From MGIIa-L3 sp038150305 (GTDB lineage Archaea; Thermoplasmatota; Poseidoniia; Poseidoniales; Poseidoniaceae): 24,962 bases of DNA. Under the pieces are notes generated by a model that was not told the DNA's origin, ran no database searches, and was given only the letters and a program-made list of their open reading frames with translations. Below, piece by piece: positions 6,138-12,842 of this stretch (position 1 is the first letter of the stretch; every line of letters begins with the position of its first letter). Both the position numbers and the translations under genes were made by a program. The stretch is taken from positions 1-24,962 of the forward strand of contig JAYOTG010000026.1 in the NCBI GenBank assembly GCA_038150305.1. Reading direction: 5' to 3'.

Positions 6138-8813
6138 ATGCAGGAGGGGGCCGGCGAGGAAGGGGGAGCCGACCCCGTCTCGGTCCGTGCCCGAGCCGGT
6201 TGGGACGTCACGCTCCTCAAAGCAGAGTTGGAGGCAAACCCTGGAAGCCAAGATCTTGTGCTGAAGGCGTTCGATGAACGCGGACGGGGTTTGACGCGCC
6301 TCAACGAACAAACGGCGGCCGTCGATGAAGCCCTTGCACGACGTGCGCCTCCACCGACAGCGCCAACCAAGCAGGACCTCAACGATCTGGAGCGCTTTGA
6401 ATCGGCGTGGACGGCGTGGAGCCGGCAACATCGCCCGTATGGGTTGGTGGCTGAACAGGCACGCGAAGCATGGACCCACACGAACCGAGGGGACGAATTG
6501 GACGAGGTGGTGCGCAGGCTCGATCGCCTCGACCCTGCTTTCGCCATCGACGTGCATCGCCTCGAGGGATTGCTCAGAAGCCCTGCGGACTACGCCGACC
6601 TTCACCGTGCCTTGCTCGACGTGGAAGCCGACCAGGAGAAGCAAAGGTCGGCCATGCAAGTGACGGTGGACCGCTTGATCGCCGAAGGCCTGCCCGTTCC
6701 TCCGCTCTCCTCCGCGACCTTGCTTGACGGCTACGATGCCCTTGAAGCGTGGACGCGGCTGAGCGACGACCTTCAGCGCATTCGGCTGCGTGTGGACCGT
6801 GACGTGCGGCCCTTCGACGGAAGCATCGCAGAGCGCTTGCTGGGCCGCGTCAAGGAGGTGACGACCGCCGGTGACCAGACGGCTGCCGCAGAACTTGAGG
6901 CGGAGGTCGGTCGGATCGTCGACGGATTTCAGCGTCGGCTTGACCGGCTCAACGCCTCGCTGGACGGCTGGCGAAAGGAGGGGTACAGGTTACCGCTGGA
7001 CGGCCGAGCCTTGCCGCAAGATCTGCTCGATTGGGAAGCCAATTTCGAGGAAGTTGAGCGCCTCAGGGCGCGCCATGGCGTGGCATGGCGGCGCTTGAAC
7101 GACATCGCCTCCGTCCGGCCAGAGGAGGCCGCACGCGCCATGGCCTTGGCGGGCGACCTCGAAGCAACCGAGGCCTTCATCGATCAGGTCGATGCGCTGC
7201 ACGCCAGTTGGGGGCAAGCCACCGCCCAAGCACAGACGATGCTCGAGGCGTGGGAGTTGGAAGGCTTCGACACCGAGGCCTGGCATGCTCGCGTTCGCCA
7301 CGACCCTGCTGCAACACTGCACAGTCTGGAGGCACACCAAGGCCTGGTGCACCGAGCCATCGAACTGCGCCGTCGCATGGATGCGCTGGACCTCTCCGTG
7401 GAGGGGGAAGAAGGCCGAACACGGCACGATGAGTTGCTCAGGACCGTTGACCTGACGGAATCGCTTCTCGACGACGTTGACGCATGGACCACGCGATTAG
7501 AGCGCCGCACATCGCGCCATCGGGCCCTGATTCTCGATGAGTGGACCGACTTGCGACGGCGTGGCTGGACGGACGCGAGTTCGCCTCCCCCTTCGATGAG
7601 CCTCGCTGAGGCTGAGCGCCGCGTTGATGCGATGAGAGCACGTGCCACCTCGCGACGTTCAGACGGAGGCATCGAAGGTCGGATTCAACGTCGTGTTCTG
7701 GAAGAACTCGAGCAGTGGGCTGCCCTCGGGTGGAACGTGGAGGTATTGCAACAACGCGTGGCGGACCACCCGATGGACGTCGGCATGGCCATGCCTGGGC
7801 TTCGTCAAGCGGTGAGCGATCATCGTCGGCTGCGTCGGAGGTTGGAGGCGCTGCCTTGGGAGAGGGACAGCGAACTTGGCATGGACGTGTTGGACCGCAT
7901 GCGACGTCCTGAGGCCCTGGCAGACCTCGCCCACGAACTCCCCCAACTTGCACGCCAACTCGCTGCTTCACCTCCCGACCCGGACGCGCCCACGTGGCGG
8001 GCATGGAGGCCGGACAGCATGCCAACATCAGCGACCGGGATCTCGCCGCCTGCCGTCGCAGCCCAAGAGACGGCGTTGACCGTGGATGAAGCGGTCCCAG
8101 CGGCTCCAGCACCCGTGGTCGTTCCCGAATCTTCAGCGCCCGTTGAAGCCAGCACAATGCCTGAGCCTGCCGGTGAGCCGCCCAATGCTCCGGAGCATCT
8201 TGATGAAACCCTGGTCGAGCACGACGATGCTCAGGCAAGCGTCGGCGAACAGGAGACGGCCGAGCCTTTGCCTGTGCACGAGCCTTCGCGTACCATGGCA
8301 AAAGCGCCCTCTTCGCCCTCGGTGAGCGAGGGAAGCGAAGACGTGCGTCCTGCCCTTCTTGCCCTGTTTTCGCGGCTTGGCCTTGAGGCGCCTGCAACCA
8401 TGGACGCGCGGAGCGTGCGCCGTGCACTGGGCCCACACGTGCAAGAACAACCGAAGGACCTGCGGTTGACACGCTTGCTCCGGTTGGCCCTGCGGCTGAC
8501 ACCCGATGCCTTGGACCACGCCACCGTTGCTCAGAAGGAATTGCTGAACAACCTGAGCGACATGGTCGAACCGCTTGAAGCGTGGACGGCGTTGAGGCTG
8601 CAGGCACGGCATTTGCCCAACGGCCACGGACTGGTTCACGATGCGCTTGAACTCGGACAAGCGCTGGACAGAATCCCGGGGCCAGGTCGACGGCTGCCGC
8701 TCGGCGAAGATGTGCATGAGCTGCCGTCATCGACTCAAACGTCCGCGTTGCGAACCGAAGTTCAACGGCTGAACGAAGCGATCAACCTGCCTTCGGCAGG
8801 CGGAATTCGTTGA
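6138..8813 (+). CDS. Large helical repeat protein of unknown function (891 residues)
   Basis: I do not recognise a named family. The protein is almost entirely helical, very rich in Arg, Glu, Leu and Trp, without signal peptide or membrane segment. A degenerate unit recurs: a helix ending in Leu/Trp, three or so residues, Gly plus an aromatic or hydrophobic residue, then L...L and a Pro. Clear copies lie near residues 17 (ARAGWDVTLLKAELEANP), 175 (LIAEGLPVPPL), 275 (LDGWRKEGYRLPL), 368 (LEAWELEGFDTEAWHARV), 466 (LDEWTDLRRRGW) and 522 (LEQWAALGWNVEVLQQRV), mostly 93-100 residues apart. Residues about 610-730 are a Pro/Ala/Glu-rich, probably disordered linker, and about 730-870 form a helical C-terminal domain. 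An in-frame stop at 6114-6116 fixes the earliest start at 6138; GTG starts further in cannot be excluded. It faces the TPR gene divergently and dnaG convergently (5-nt gap). Confidence 0.8.
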   Translation: MQEGAGEEGGADPVSVRARAGWDVTLLKAELEANPGSQDLVLKAFDERGRGLTRLNEQTAAVDEALARRAPPPTAPTKQDLNDLERFESAWTAWSRQHRPYGLVAEQAREAWTHTNRGDELDEVVRRLDRLDPAFAIDVHRLEGLLRSPADYADLHRALLDVEADQEKQRSAMQVTVDRLIAEGLPVPPLSSATLLDGYDALEAWTRLSDDLQRIRLRVDRDVRPFDGSIAERLLGRVKEVTTAGDQTAAAELEAEVGRIVDGFQRRLDRLNASLDGWRKEGYRLPLDGRALPQDLLDWEANFEEVERLRARHGVAWRRLNDIASVRPEEAARAMALAGDLEATEAFIDQVDALHASWGQATAQAQTMLEAWELEGFDTEAWHARVRHDPAATLHSLEAHQGLVHRAIELRRRMDALDLSVEGEEGRTRHDELLRTVDLTESLLDDVDAWTTRLERRTSRHRALILDEWTDLRRRGWTDASSPPPSMSLAEAERRVDAMRARATSRRSDGGIEGRIQRRVLEELEQWAALGWNVEVLQQRVADHPMDVGMAMPGLRQAVSDHRRLRRRLEALPWERDSELGMDVLDRMRRPEALADLAHELPQLARQLAASPPDPDAPTWRAWRPDSMPTSATGISPPAVAAQETALTVDEAVPAAPAPVVVPESSAPVEASTMPEPAGEPPNAPEHLDETLVEHDDAQASVGEQETAEPLPVHEPSRTMAKAPSSPSVSEGSEDVRPALLALFSRLGLEAPATMDARSVRRALGPHVQEQPKDLRLTRLLRLALRLTPDALDHATVAQKELLNNLSDMVEPLEAWTALRLQARHLPNGHGLVHDALELGQALDRIPGPGRRLPLGEDVHELPSSTQTSALRTEVQRLNEAINLPSAGGIR

Positions 8814-8818
8814 TGACT

Positions 8819-10057
8819 TCACGCCTTTTGGAACCACACGTCCACGTCGTCAACGGCCTTGAAGCCCTTTCCGGCCTTCGTTCCCACCAGCGTTGGGATG
8901 GCTGCCGTGGAGGCGATTTCCACCATACGCGCGTTGATGGTGCTGTTGATGACGATGGCCACCGCGCCATCAGCCTCTTCTGCGACTTCAGCAAGGTCGC
9001 CCGCTGGAATGGGCTCGCTCGCCTCACCGTCGGCCATGATGAGTTGTGCGTGGTTCTTCTCCAAGCCGTCGATCAGCGACAGCATGTCCTTGACTTCCTC
9101 AGGAGCTTCGTAGGATTCGTCCATGCCCTCGGCCCAATCCTTGTCGGGCACGCCGGCCTTGGCGTCGTCTTCCTTCTGCTTCTTGGCGAGGCGTGCAGCG
9201 AACTTGGCGGCGTCCTCCTTCTTCGAGAGCGTTACCGTGACGGTCTTTTGTGGGAGCAATTCCCACTCCTGGCCAACCGGTGCTTGCGCGACGAAGTCGA
9301 CCTTCATCGTCCCGTTCAGTTGCTGGAAGAGCATCTCACCGCCACGGTCGCCGTCGATGGCGACGATGACCGTGTCCTTGCCGTTGGCCAGGTCGATGAG
9401 TTCCTGCTTGATGTCGCCTGCGCCGTCGGCGCTGATCGCGTTCTTGATGCCGCAGTTCAGGAGATTTCGAACGTCGTTGCGCCCTTCAACAATGATGAGG
9501 GAAGCGCTCGACTCGACGTTCGGCCCGCAGGTCAAACCATGGAAGGCCTTGGCCTGCCCAACGGTGAGCACGGAGCGAACCTCTTCGATGACGGTCTTGG
9601 TGGCGGACTCGCCGCTGTTGACCATGTCAAGCAGCAGTTCCTTTGCGCGCTCCACGACGGCCGTGCGCTTGGTGGCACGAATGTCGCGGATTTCGAGGAC
9701 CTTGATGATGGCGTTGCAGGGACCGATGCGATCGATGGTCTCCAACGCGCTGCCGATGATGGCGGTCTCAACGTTGTCGAGGCTGCTGGGGATGATGATC
9801 ATCCCGTGCACCTTGCCGCCGCTGGTGTTCATTTCAACGTCAACGTGACCCACGCGCGCAGTGCGCTGAAGCTTGCGCAACTCGAGATCATCGCCGAGGA
9901 GCCCCTCGGTTTGGCCCATGATGGCCCCGATGATGTCCTTGCGCTGGACGCTGCCGTTGATTTTGATGTCCGCCCGGATTTCGTACTTCATGGCCGTGGC
10001 CTTTCCTCGTCCGCTGTTGTTTCCGCCGCCACCGCGGCCTCCTCGTGATTTTGACAT
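8819..10057 (-). CDS. dnaG: Archaeal DnaG-type Toprim protein (primase / exosome subunit)
   Basis: A 412-residue archaeal DnaG. The conserved N-terminal region runs from MKYEIRADIKINGSVQRKD (residues 23-41) through IMGQTEGLLG, IIIPSSLDNVETA and RIGPCNAIIKV; the Toprim domain has the catalytic Glu in IIVEGRNDVRNLL (E191) and the metal-binding pair in AIDGDRGGEM (D235, D237). Archaeal DnaG has primase activity in some species and is a stable subunit of the RNA exosome, where it promotes poly(A)-rich substrate binding. Residues 1-22 are an unusual Gly/Arg/Ser/Asn-rich extension with RGG and GRG motifs. The start at 10057 is well supported by a GAGGTGA Shine-Dalgarno 6 nt upstream; the alternative ATG at 9991 (M23) would remove the extension. 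The leader carries hairpins (10092-10127). Confidence 0.96.
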   Translation of the reverse strand: MSKSRGGRGGGGNNSGRGKATAMKYEIRADIKINGSVQRKDIIGAIMGQTEGLLGDDLELRKLQRTARVGHVDVEMNTSGGKVHGMIIIPSSLDNVETAIIGSALETIDRIGPCNAIIKVLEIRDIRATKRTAVVERAKELLLDMVNSGESATKTVIEEVRSVLTVGQAKAFHGLTCGPNVESSASLIIVEGRNDVRNLLNCGIKNAISADGAGDIKQELIDLANGKDTVIVAIDGDRGGEMLFQQLNGTMKVDFVAQAPVGQEWELLPQKTVTVTLSKKEDAAKFAARLAKKQKEDDAKAGVPDKDWAEGMDESYEAPEEVKDMLSLIDGLEKNHAQLIMADGEASEPIPAGDLAEVAEEADGAVAIVINSTINARMVEIASTAAIPTLVGTKAGKGFKAVDDVDVWFQKA

Positions 10058-10063
10058 GATTCT

Positions 10064-10070
10064 TCACCTC
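10064..10070 (-). promoter_or_regulatory. Shine-Dalgarno of dnaG
   Basis: GAGGTGA on the minus strand, 6 nt before the ATG at 10057. It fixes the start upstream of the RG-rich extension and shows that this mRNA, unlike several neighbours, has a leader. Confidence 0.8.
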
Positions 10071-10091
10071 ATTTTGCATCCGCTCGCCCAT

Positions 10092-10107
10092 CTCCGCCGA
10101 AGCGGAG
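10092..10107 (-). promoter_or_regulatory. UUCG-capped hairpin in the dnaG leader
   Basis: On the minus strand CTCCGC-TTCG-GCGGAG forms a perfect 6-bp GC-rich stem with a C(UUCG)G tetraloop, one of the most stable RNA hairpin types. It ends 22 nt upstream of the Shine-Dalgarno. A second, weaker hairpin (CCGC-TTCGT-GCGG) lies just upstream at 10115-10127, at or near the predicted transcription start. It could stabilise the mRNA or serve in regulation. Confidence 0.6.
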
Positions 10108-10131
10108 GAAGCCGCCGCACGAAGCGGTAGC

Positions 10132-10158
10132 GTGAGTGTAAGGATAACACGACCTCAC
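10132..10158 (-). promoter_or_regulatory. dnaG TATA-like region within an imperfect inverted repeat
   Basis: On the minus strand TTATCC (10142-10147) is the most TATA-like element between dnaG and the divergent operon. It would start transcription near 10118 and give a leader of about 60 nt. The element sits inside an imperfect inverted repeat, GTGAGTGT (10132-10139) and ACAC-GAC-CTCAC (10147-10158), which could be a regulator's binding site. Confidence 0.4.
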
Positions 10159-10165
10159 GGAGCCT

Positions 10166-10239
10166 TCCATTTGAACCCTCCTTCAACACAGGGACAGGTT
10201 CCGGCCGTTCTGCTGTGTCGGCGAATGCATTCAAATGGA
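10166..10239 (+). repeat. Nested inverted repeat ending over the start codon of the TerB-like gene
   Basis: TCCATTTGAA (10166-10175) and TTCAAATGGA (10230-10239) are perfect 10-bp complements separated by 54 nt. Inside them ACACAG (10186-10191) pairs with CTGTGT (10213-10218). The right outer arm contains the ATG at 10235. In RNA this would form a long interrupted hairpin that hides the start codon. Confidence 0.65.
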
Positions 10240-10726
10240 GGCAAGTGAAAGCGCTGATGTGCCCAACCCCCGCAGCCCCGACCTTGACCGGCTTGACCTC
10301 TTCCGGTCCACCATTGAGGTCATGCTTGCGGACGGTGTGCTCACCCGGGAAGAAAAGCGACTGGCCATTCGGTTGGCGACGGCGCTCAAGTTGGAAGAAG
10401 AGCAGCCAGCACAGGCCTACGCTGCCGTCGAAGGCGGCGCTCCGCTGCCGGAAGGGCAGCCCATCGACCACGATGAGCAGCGCGAAGCCTACAGCAAAGT
10501 GGTCGCCGTGGCCTTGCTCAACGCCTCGCTGAGCCGTGATGAATTCAGGGTGCTCGAGCACCTGCAAGAGGTGATGAGCATCACGCCTGAAGAACACGAA
10601 CATTTCCTGCAACAAGCCGGAGAGATGGCCCGCCTCCGATTGAGCGATCCAAAGGCCATCGAACGGGTGCGTGAGACCATCACCGACCTCAGCACCATCG
10701 TCTTCTCAAGGCGGGAGCGGGCGTGA
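10235..10726 (+). CDS. TerB-like helical protein
   Basis: A soluble, all-helical, acidic protein of 163 residues. Two EF-hand-like helix pairs resemble the TerB fold: MLADGVLTREEKRLAIRLAT with ALKLEEE (about residues 30-56) and NASLSRDEFRVLEHLQEVMS with ITPEEHEHF (about 96-124). The pattern of a small-residue/Asp turn, then LT/LS-x-(E/D)E and a long helix, is typical of TerB-like domains, some of which bind metal ions; here the acidic turn is poor in the second copy. The family link is inferred from pattern, not from full alignment. Start: the ATG at 10235 has no in-frame competitor except a GTG at 10259, and the first eight residues look unconserved. It is the first gene of a four-gene operon and overlaps the next by 4 nt. 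Confidence 0.7.
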   Translation: MEASESADVPNPRSPDLDRLDLFRSTIEVMLADGVLTREEKRLAIRLATALKLEEEQPAQAYAAVEGGAPLPEGQPIDHDEQREAYSKVVAVALLNASLSRDEFRVLEHLQEVMSITPEEHEHFLQQAGEMARLRLSDPKAIERVRETITDLSTIVFSRRERA

Positions 10727-11370
10727 GTCAAGACCCCGTGGACGAGGCTCTGCGCCGCCATCTTCCCAAGCTGCCGCGGCCCAAGGCCTTGCCAAAGCGG
10801 ATGGAGCGCGTCTACGACGGCATGGGCGATCGCCTTGCGATGCGGCACCACCTGGACCGCTACGATGAGCTGAGCGAGGGCCCGCCTGCACGCGGTCTTG
10901 ACGATGAGGTGCTCCGCCGCATGGCGTCCTATTTGCTGAGTCTCGCCGAAGGACGGTGGCGGCGCCTGGCGAAGAGCATCCCTGCCCTGTGGAAACGGGG
11001 AGGGCGAGAACACAGGAAATTGGCAGGGATGCTGCTTGCGAACCTTCCTGAGGACGCCTTGGGCGACCAGCGCTGGACGGTCTTTTCGACCCTGCTGCAA
11101 CATGACGTGGGGCTGGCTCCGGTCGTGGACGCGGCTGAAGAGATTCGCCGCGCTACGGGCACAGGGCCCGACGAAGCGTGGGCGTTGGCCATGGCGGCGC
11201 AAGCGCCCTTGTGGCACCGCTATGCGGCCGTCATCGTGATGACGGGCCCTCCCGAGGACGTCGGTCCTGCCGTCCATGACATGGTGGCGTCCGTCGACGC
11301 CCCAAGCCGCATGTTCGAACGCCTGCGTGAACGTTGGCTTGAGCGTCATGTTGATGCCGGTACCGCCTAA
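10723..11370 (+). CDS. Helical protein of unknown function
   Basis: A 215-residue soluble protein starting at a GTG that overlaps the TGA of the TerB-like gene (GTGA, translational coupling likely); a GGGAG precedes it by about 6 nt. The chain is predicted helical, basic in the first half (RWRRLAKSIPALWKRGGREH) and richer in Ala, Trp and Leu in the second. The alternating amphipathic helices, such as AGMLLANLPEDALGDQRWTV and AWALAMAAQAPLWHRYAAVI, resemble HEAT/DNA-alkylation-repeat-type helical stacks, but I cannot assign a family. The tight coupling to the TerB-like gene suggests a shared complex or pathway. Confidence 0.65.
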   Translation: MSQDPVDEALRRHLPKLPRPKALPKRMERVYDGMGDRLAMRHHLDRYDELSEGPPARGLDDEVLRRMASYLLSLAEGRWRRLAKSIPALWKRGGREHRKLAGMLLANLPEDALGDQRWTVFSTLLQHDVGLAPVVDAAEEIRRATGTGPDEAWALAMAAQAPLWHRYAAVIVMTGPPEDVGPAVHDMVASVDAPSRMFERLRERWLERHVDAGTA

Positions 11371-11379
11371 ACTCGTTGC

Positions 11380-11589
11380 ATGGCGGAGCGGCTCTTCCCC
11401 ACGGAAGACCCTGTGCGGGAAGCCGTCCTTCAGTGGACCGTGAACCGCGATGCGGCGGACGTTCGACGTCTGCTGACGTGGTTGCCTGAAGCACGCTCCT
11501 CCAAAGAGCGAGAAGTGCTGATGCTGCGCGTTCGAGGCTTGCTGGACGAGTTGACCGAAGCGCTTGACGCCCTCGAAGCCATGAGGTGA
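11380..11589 (+). CDS. Small helical protein (69 residues)
   Basis: A short acidic protein between two coding regions of the same operon, starting at an ATG 9 nt after the previous stop and ending 4 nt before the MobA-like gene. The sequence is helical with a heptad-like Leu pattern at its C-terminus (VLMLRVRGLLDELTEALDAL), so it may form a coiled coil. I do not recognise a family. Its reality rests on tight gene spacing, neighbour-like codon use and the following gene's Shine-Dalgarno overlapping its stop. Confidence 0.55.
   Translation: MAERLFPTEDPVREAVLQWTVNRDAADVRRLLTWLPEARSSKEREVLMLRVRGLLDELTEALDALEAMR
11583..11589 (+). promoter_or_regulatory. Shine-Dalgarno of the mobA-like gene
   Basis: GAGGTGA, 4 nt before the ATG at 11594, overlaps the stop codon of the 69-residue gene. 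The same seven bases with the same spacing precede groEL. Confidence 0.75.
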
Positions 11590-11593
11590 CCCC

Positions 11594-12163
11594 ATGGTCG
11601 GCTTGGTTGTGCTCGCCGGCGGGCAGAGCCGAAGGATGGGGCAGGACAAAGCGCGAATGGCCGGTGGCATCCGAAGGATCCTCGCCGAGGCAAAAGCAGC
11701 GGGCCTGACCCCTCGCATTGTGCTTGCAGGGCCTCAACCGCGTGGCGAGGAACTTGAGCGAGAGGGATGGACCACCGACGCAGATGTGGTGCTGGACGAT
11801 CCCGCAGACGCCACGTGCTTGCATGACGTGTTGGTTCACGTGTTCAACGGCGATCTGCCTTCGGTGGTGTTGACACCGTGCGACGCCGTCTCTATCGACC
11901 GACAGGGGTTTGCCGAACTCGCGGCCATGCCTGAGGGCGTTCCCTTGGATCCTTCTGGCCGTCGTCAAGTGCTCTTCAGCCGCCTTCCAGAGGGCTGGGT
12001 GGCGGCGCCCGATGCCGAACGACGGGTCGAGGCCTTGTTCGATGGACTCGACGGCCGACCCTTCGAATCTGTCGCAGGCCATCTGACCACGGTCAACACA
12101 CCAGAAGAGCTCGGCGCGTTGCGTTCAAGGCAACAGCGGGGCATCGAACGAGATGGCTCCTGA
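11594..12163 (+). CDS. mobA: MobA-like nucleotidyltransferase
   Basis: A 189-residue Rossmann-type NTP transferase. The N-terminus VGLVVLAGGQSRRMGQDKAR matches the nucleotide-binding signature of molybdenum cofactor guanylyltransferase, which joins GMP to molybdopterin in the cytosol. Further matches are the acidic core VVLTPCDAVSI (usually P-C-D-x-P) and a C-terminal TVNTPEEL that resembles the MobA ending N-x-N-T-P-E-D-L. Two points are unusual: the region where most MobA proteins have G-P-L-(A/S)-G-I reads DATCLHDVLVHV, and the Pro after PCD is replaced. It may be a divergent MobA or a related sugar or cofactor nucleotidyltransferase. It is the last gene of the four-gene operon, and its 3' end overlaps the convergent purN gene by 39 nt. 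Confidence 0.75.
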   Translation: MVGLVVLAGGQSRRMGQDKARMAGGIRRILAEAKAAGLTPRIVLAGPQPRGEELEREGWTTDADVVLDDPADATCLHDVLVHVFNGDLPSVVLTPCDAVSIDRQGFAELAAMPEGVPLDPSGRRQVLFSRLPEGWVAAPDAERRVEALFDGLDGRPFESVAGHLTTVNTPEELGALRSRQQRGIERDGS

Positions 12164-12763
12164 CGCCAGCGCATCGAGCACCCGTGGGTACAAGCGATGC
12201 TCCTCGGCCTTCACCCGGGCTGCCAAACGTGCGACGTCGTCGTCCTCAAGCACAGGGACGGCCGCTTGGGCGATGATCGGTCCAGTGTCCATCCCCGCGT
12301 CCACGAAGTGAACCGTGCATCCACTTTCGGTCGCTCCTGCCTCGAGCACGTCGCGGTGGGCATGCGCACCAGGGAAGTCAGGGAGCAACGAGGGGTGGAT
12401 GTTAACCAAGCGCCCCTCCCATCGCTCGACGAAGACTGCCGTCAACAGCCTCATCCACCCGGACAGCACAATGGCCTCAACATCGTAGGCTTCCAGTTTG
12501 GCCTGAATCAAGTCCTCGTGGGCCGACCGGCGGGCCACGCGGTCCTCGACGTTCGGCAAAGGAACGACTTCCACCGCACATCCAAGCGACGTGGCGCGTT
12601 CAATGGCGCCGGCGTTTGCTTTGTCCGTCACGACCACAACCGTGGCGTGGAGCGGCTCCATGGCCTGCTGGTAGCGAACGAGGGCTTCCATCCCAGAACC
12701 CGACCCTGAAGCCAGCACCGCAAGGCGCAGTGGCGCCTCGGGTGTGGCGTGGCGAAGGCGCAT
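12125..12763 (-). CDS. purN: Phosphoribosylglycinamide formyltransferase
   Basis: Transfers a formyl group from 10-formyl-tetrahydrofolate to glycinamide ribonucleotide in de novo purine synthesis. The 212-residue length is typical. Signatures: LAVLASGSGSGMEAL (phosphate-binding loop, residues about 14-28), IVLSGWMRLL, VNIHPSLLPDFPGAHAH with the catalytic Asn 121 and His 123, and HFVDAGMDTGPII with the catalytic Asp 159. The frame stays open upstream to 13036, but that extra sequence is antisense to the DUF454 gene and has no PurN similarity; the ATG at 12763 gives the normal N-terminus. A GATAGG element lies about 24 nt upstream. The last 39 nt overlap the mobA-like gene on the other strand. 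Confidence 0.95.
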   Translation of the reverse strand: MRLRHATPEAPLRLAVLASGSGSGMEALVRYQQAMEPLHATVVVVTDKANAGAIERATSLGCAVEVVPLPNVEDRVARRSAHEDLIQAKLEAYDVEAIVLSGWMRLLTAVFVERWEGRLVNIHPSLLPDFPGAHAHRDVLEAGATESGCTVHFVDAGMDTGPIIAQAAVPVLEDDDVARLAARVKAEEHRLYPRVLDALASGAISFDAPLLP

Positions 12764-12782
12764 GCTGTGTGCAGGTTTGGGC

Positions 12783-12790
12783 CTATCATG
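12783..12790 (-). promoter_or_regulatory. Possible TATA-like element of purN
   Basis: On the minus strand CATGATAGG is the AT-richest run upstream of purN. It is centred about 23-25 nt before the ATG at 12763, slightly nearer than the 26-28 nt seen at other genes here. Confidence 0.35.
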
Positions 12791-12810
12791 AGCACTTCGG
12801 CCCTGAGACA

Positions 12811-12819
12811 TTCTTTTTG
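12811..12819 (+). promoter_or_regulatory. Possible TATA-like element of the DUF454 gene
   Basis: TTCTTTTTG is a T-rich run whose right half is centred about 26-28 nt upstream of the ATG at 12843. It fits the leaderless spacing seen elsewhere in the window, although the base sequence is not a canonical TATA box. Confidence 0.35.
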
Positions 12820-12842
12820 ATTGGAGGCTCTGCCGAAGCGAC

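Noticed and set aside
7438..8730. Long open frame on the minus strand (430 codons)
   Set aside because: Antisense to the 891-residue protein, which has consistent repeats and codon use; the minus frame is rich in Arg, Pro and Cys as expected for a shadow.
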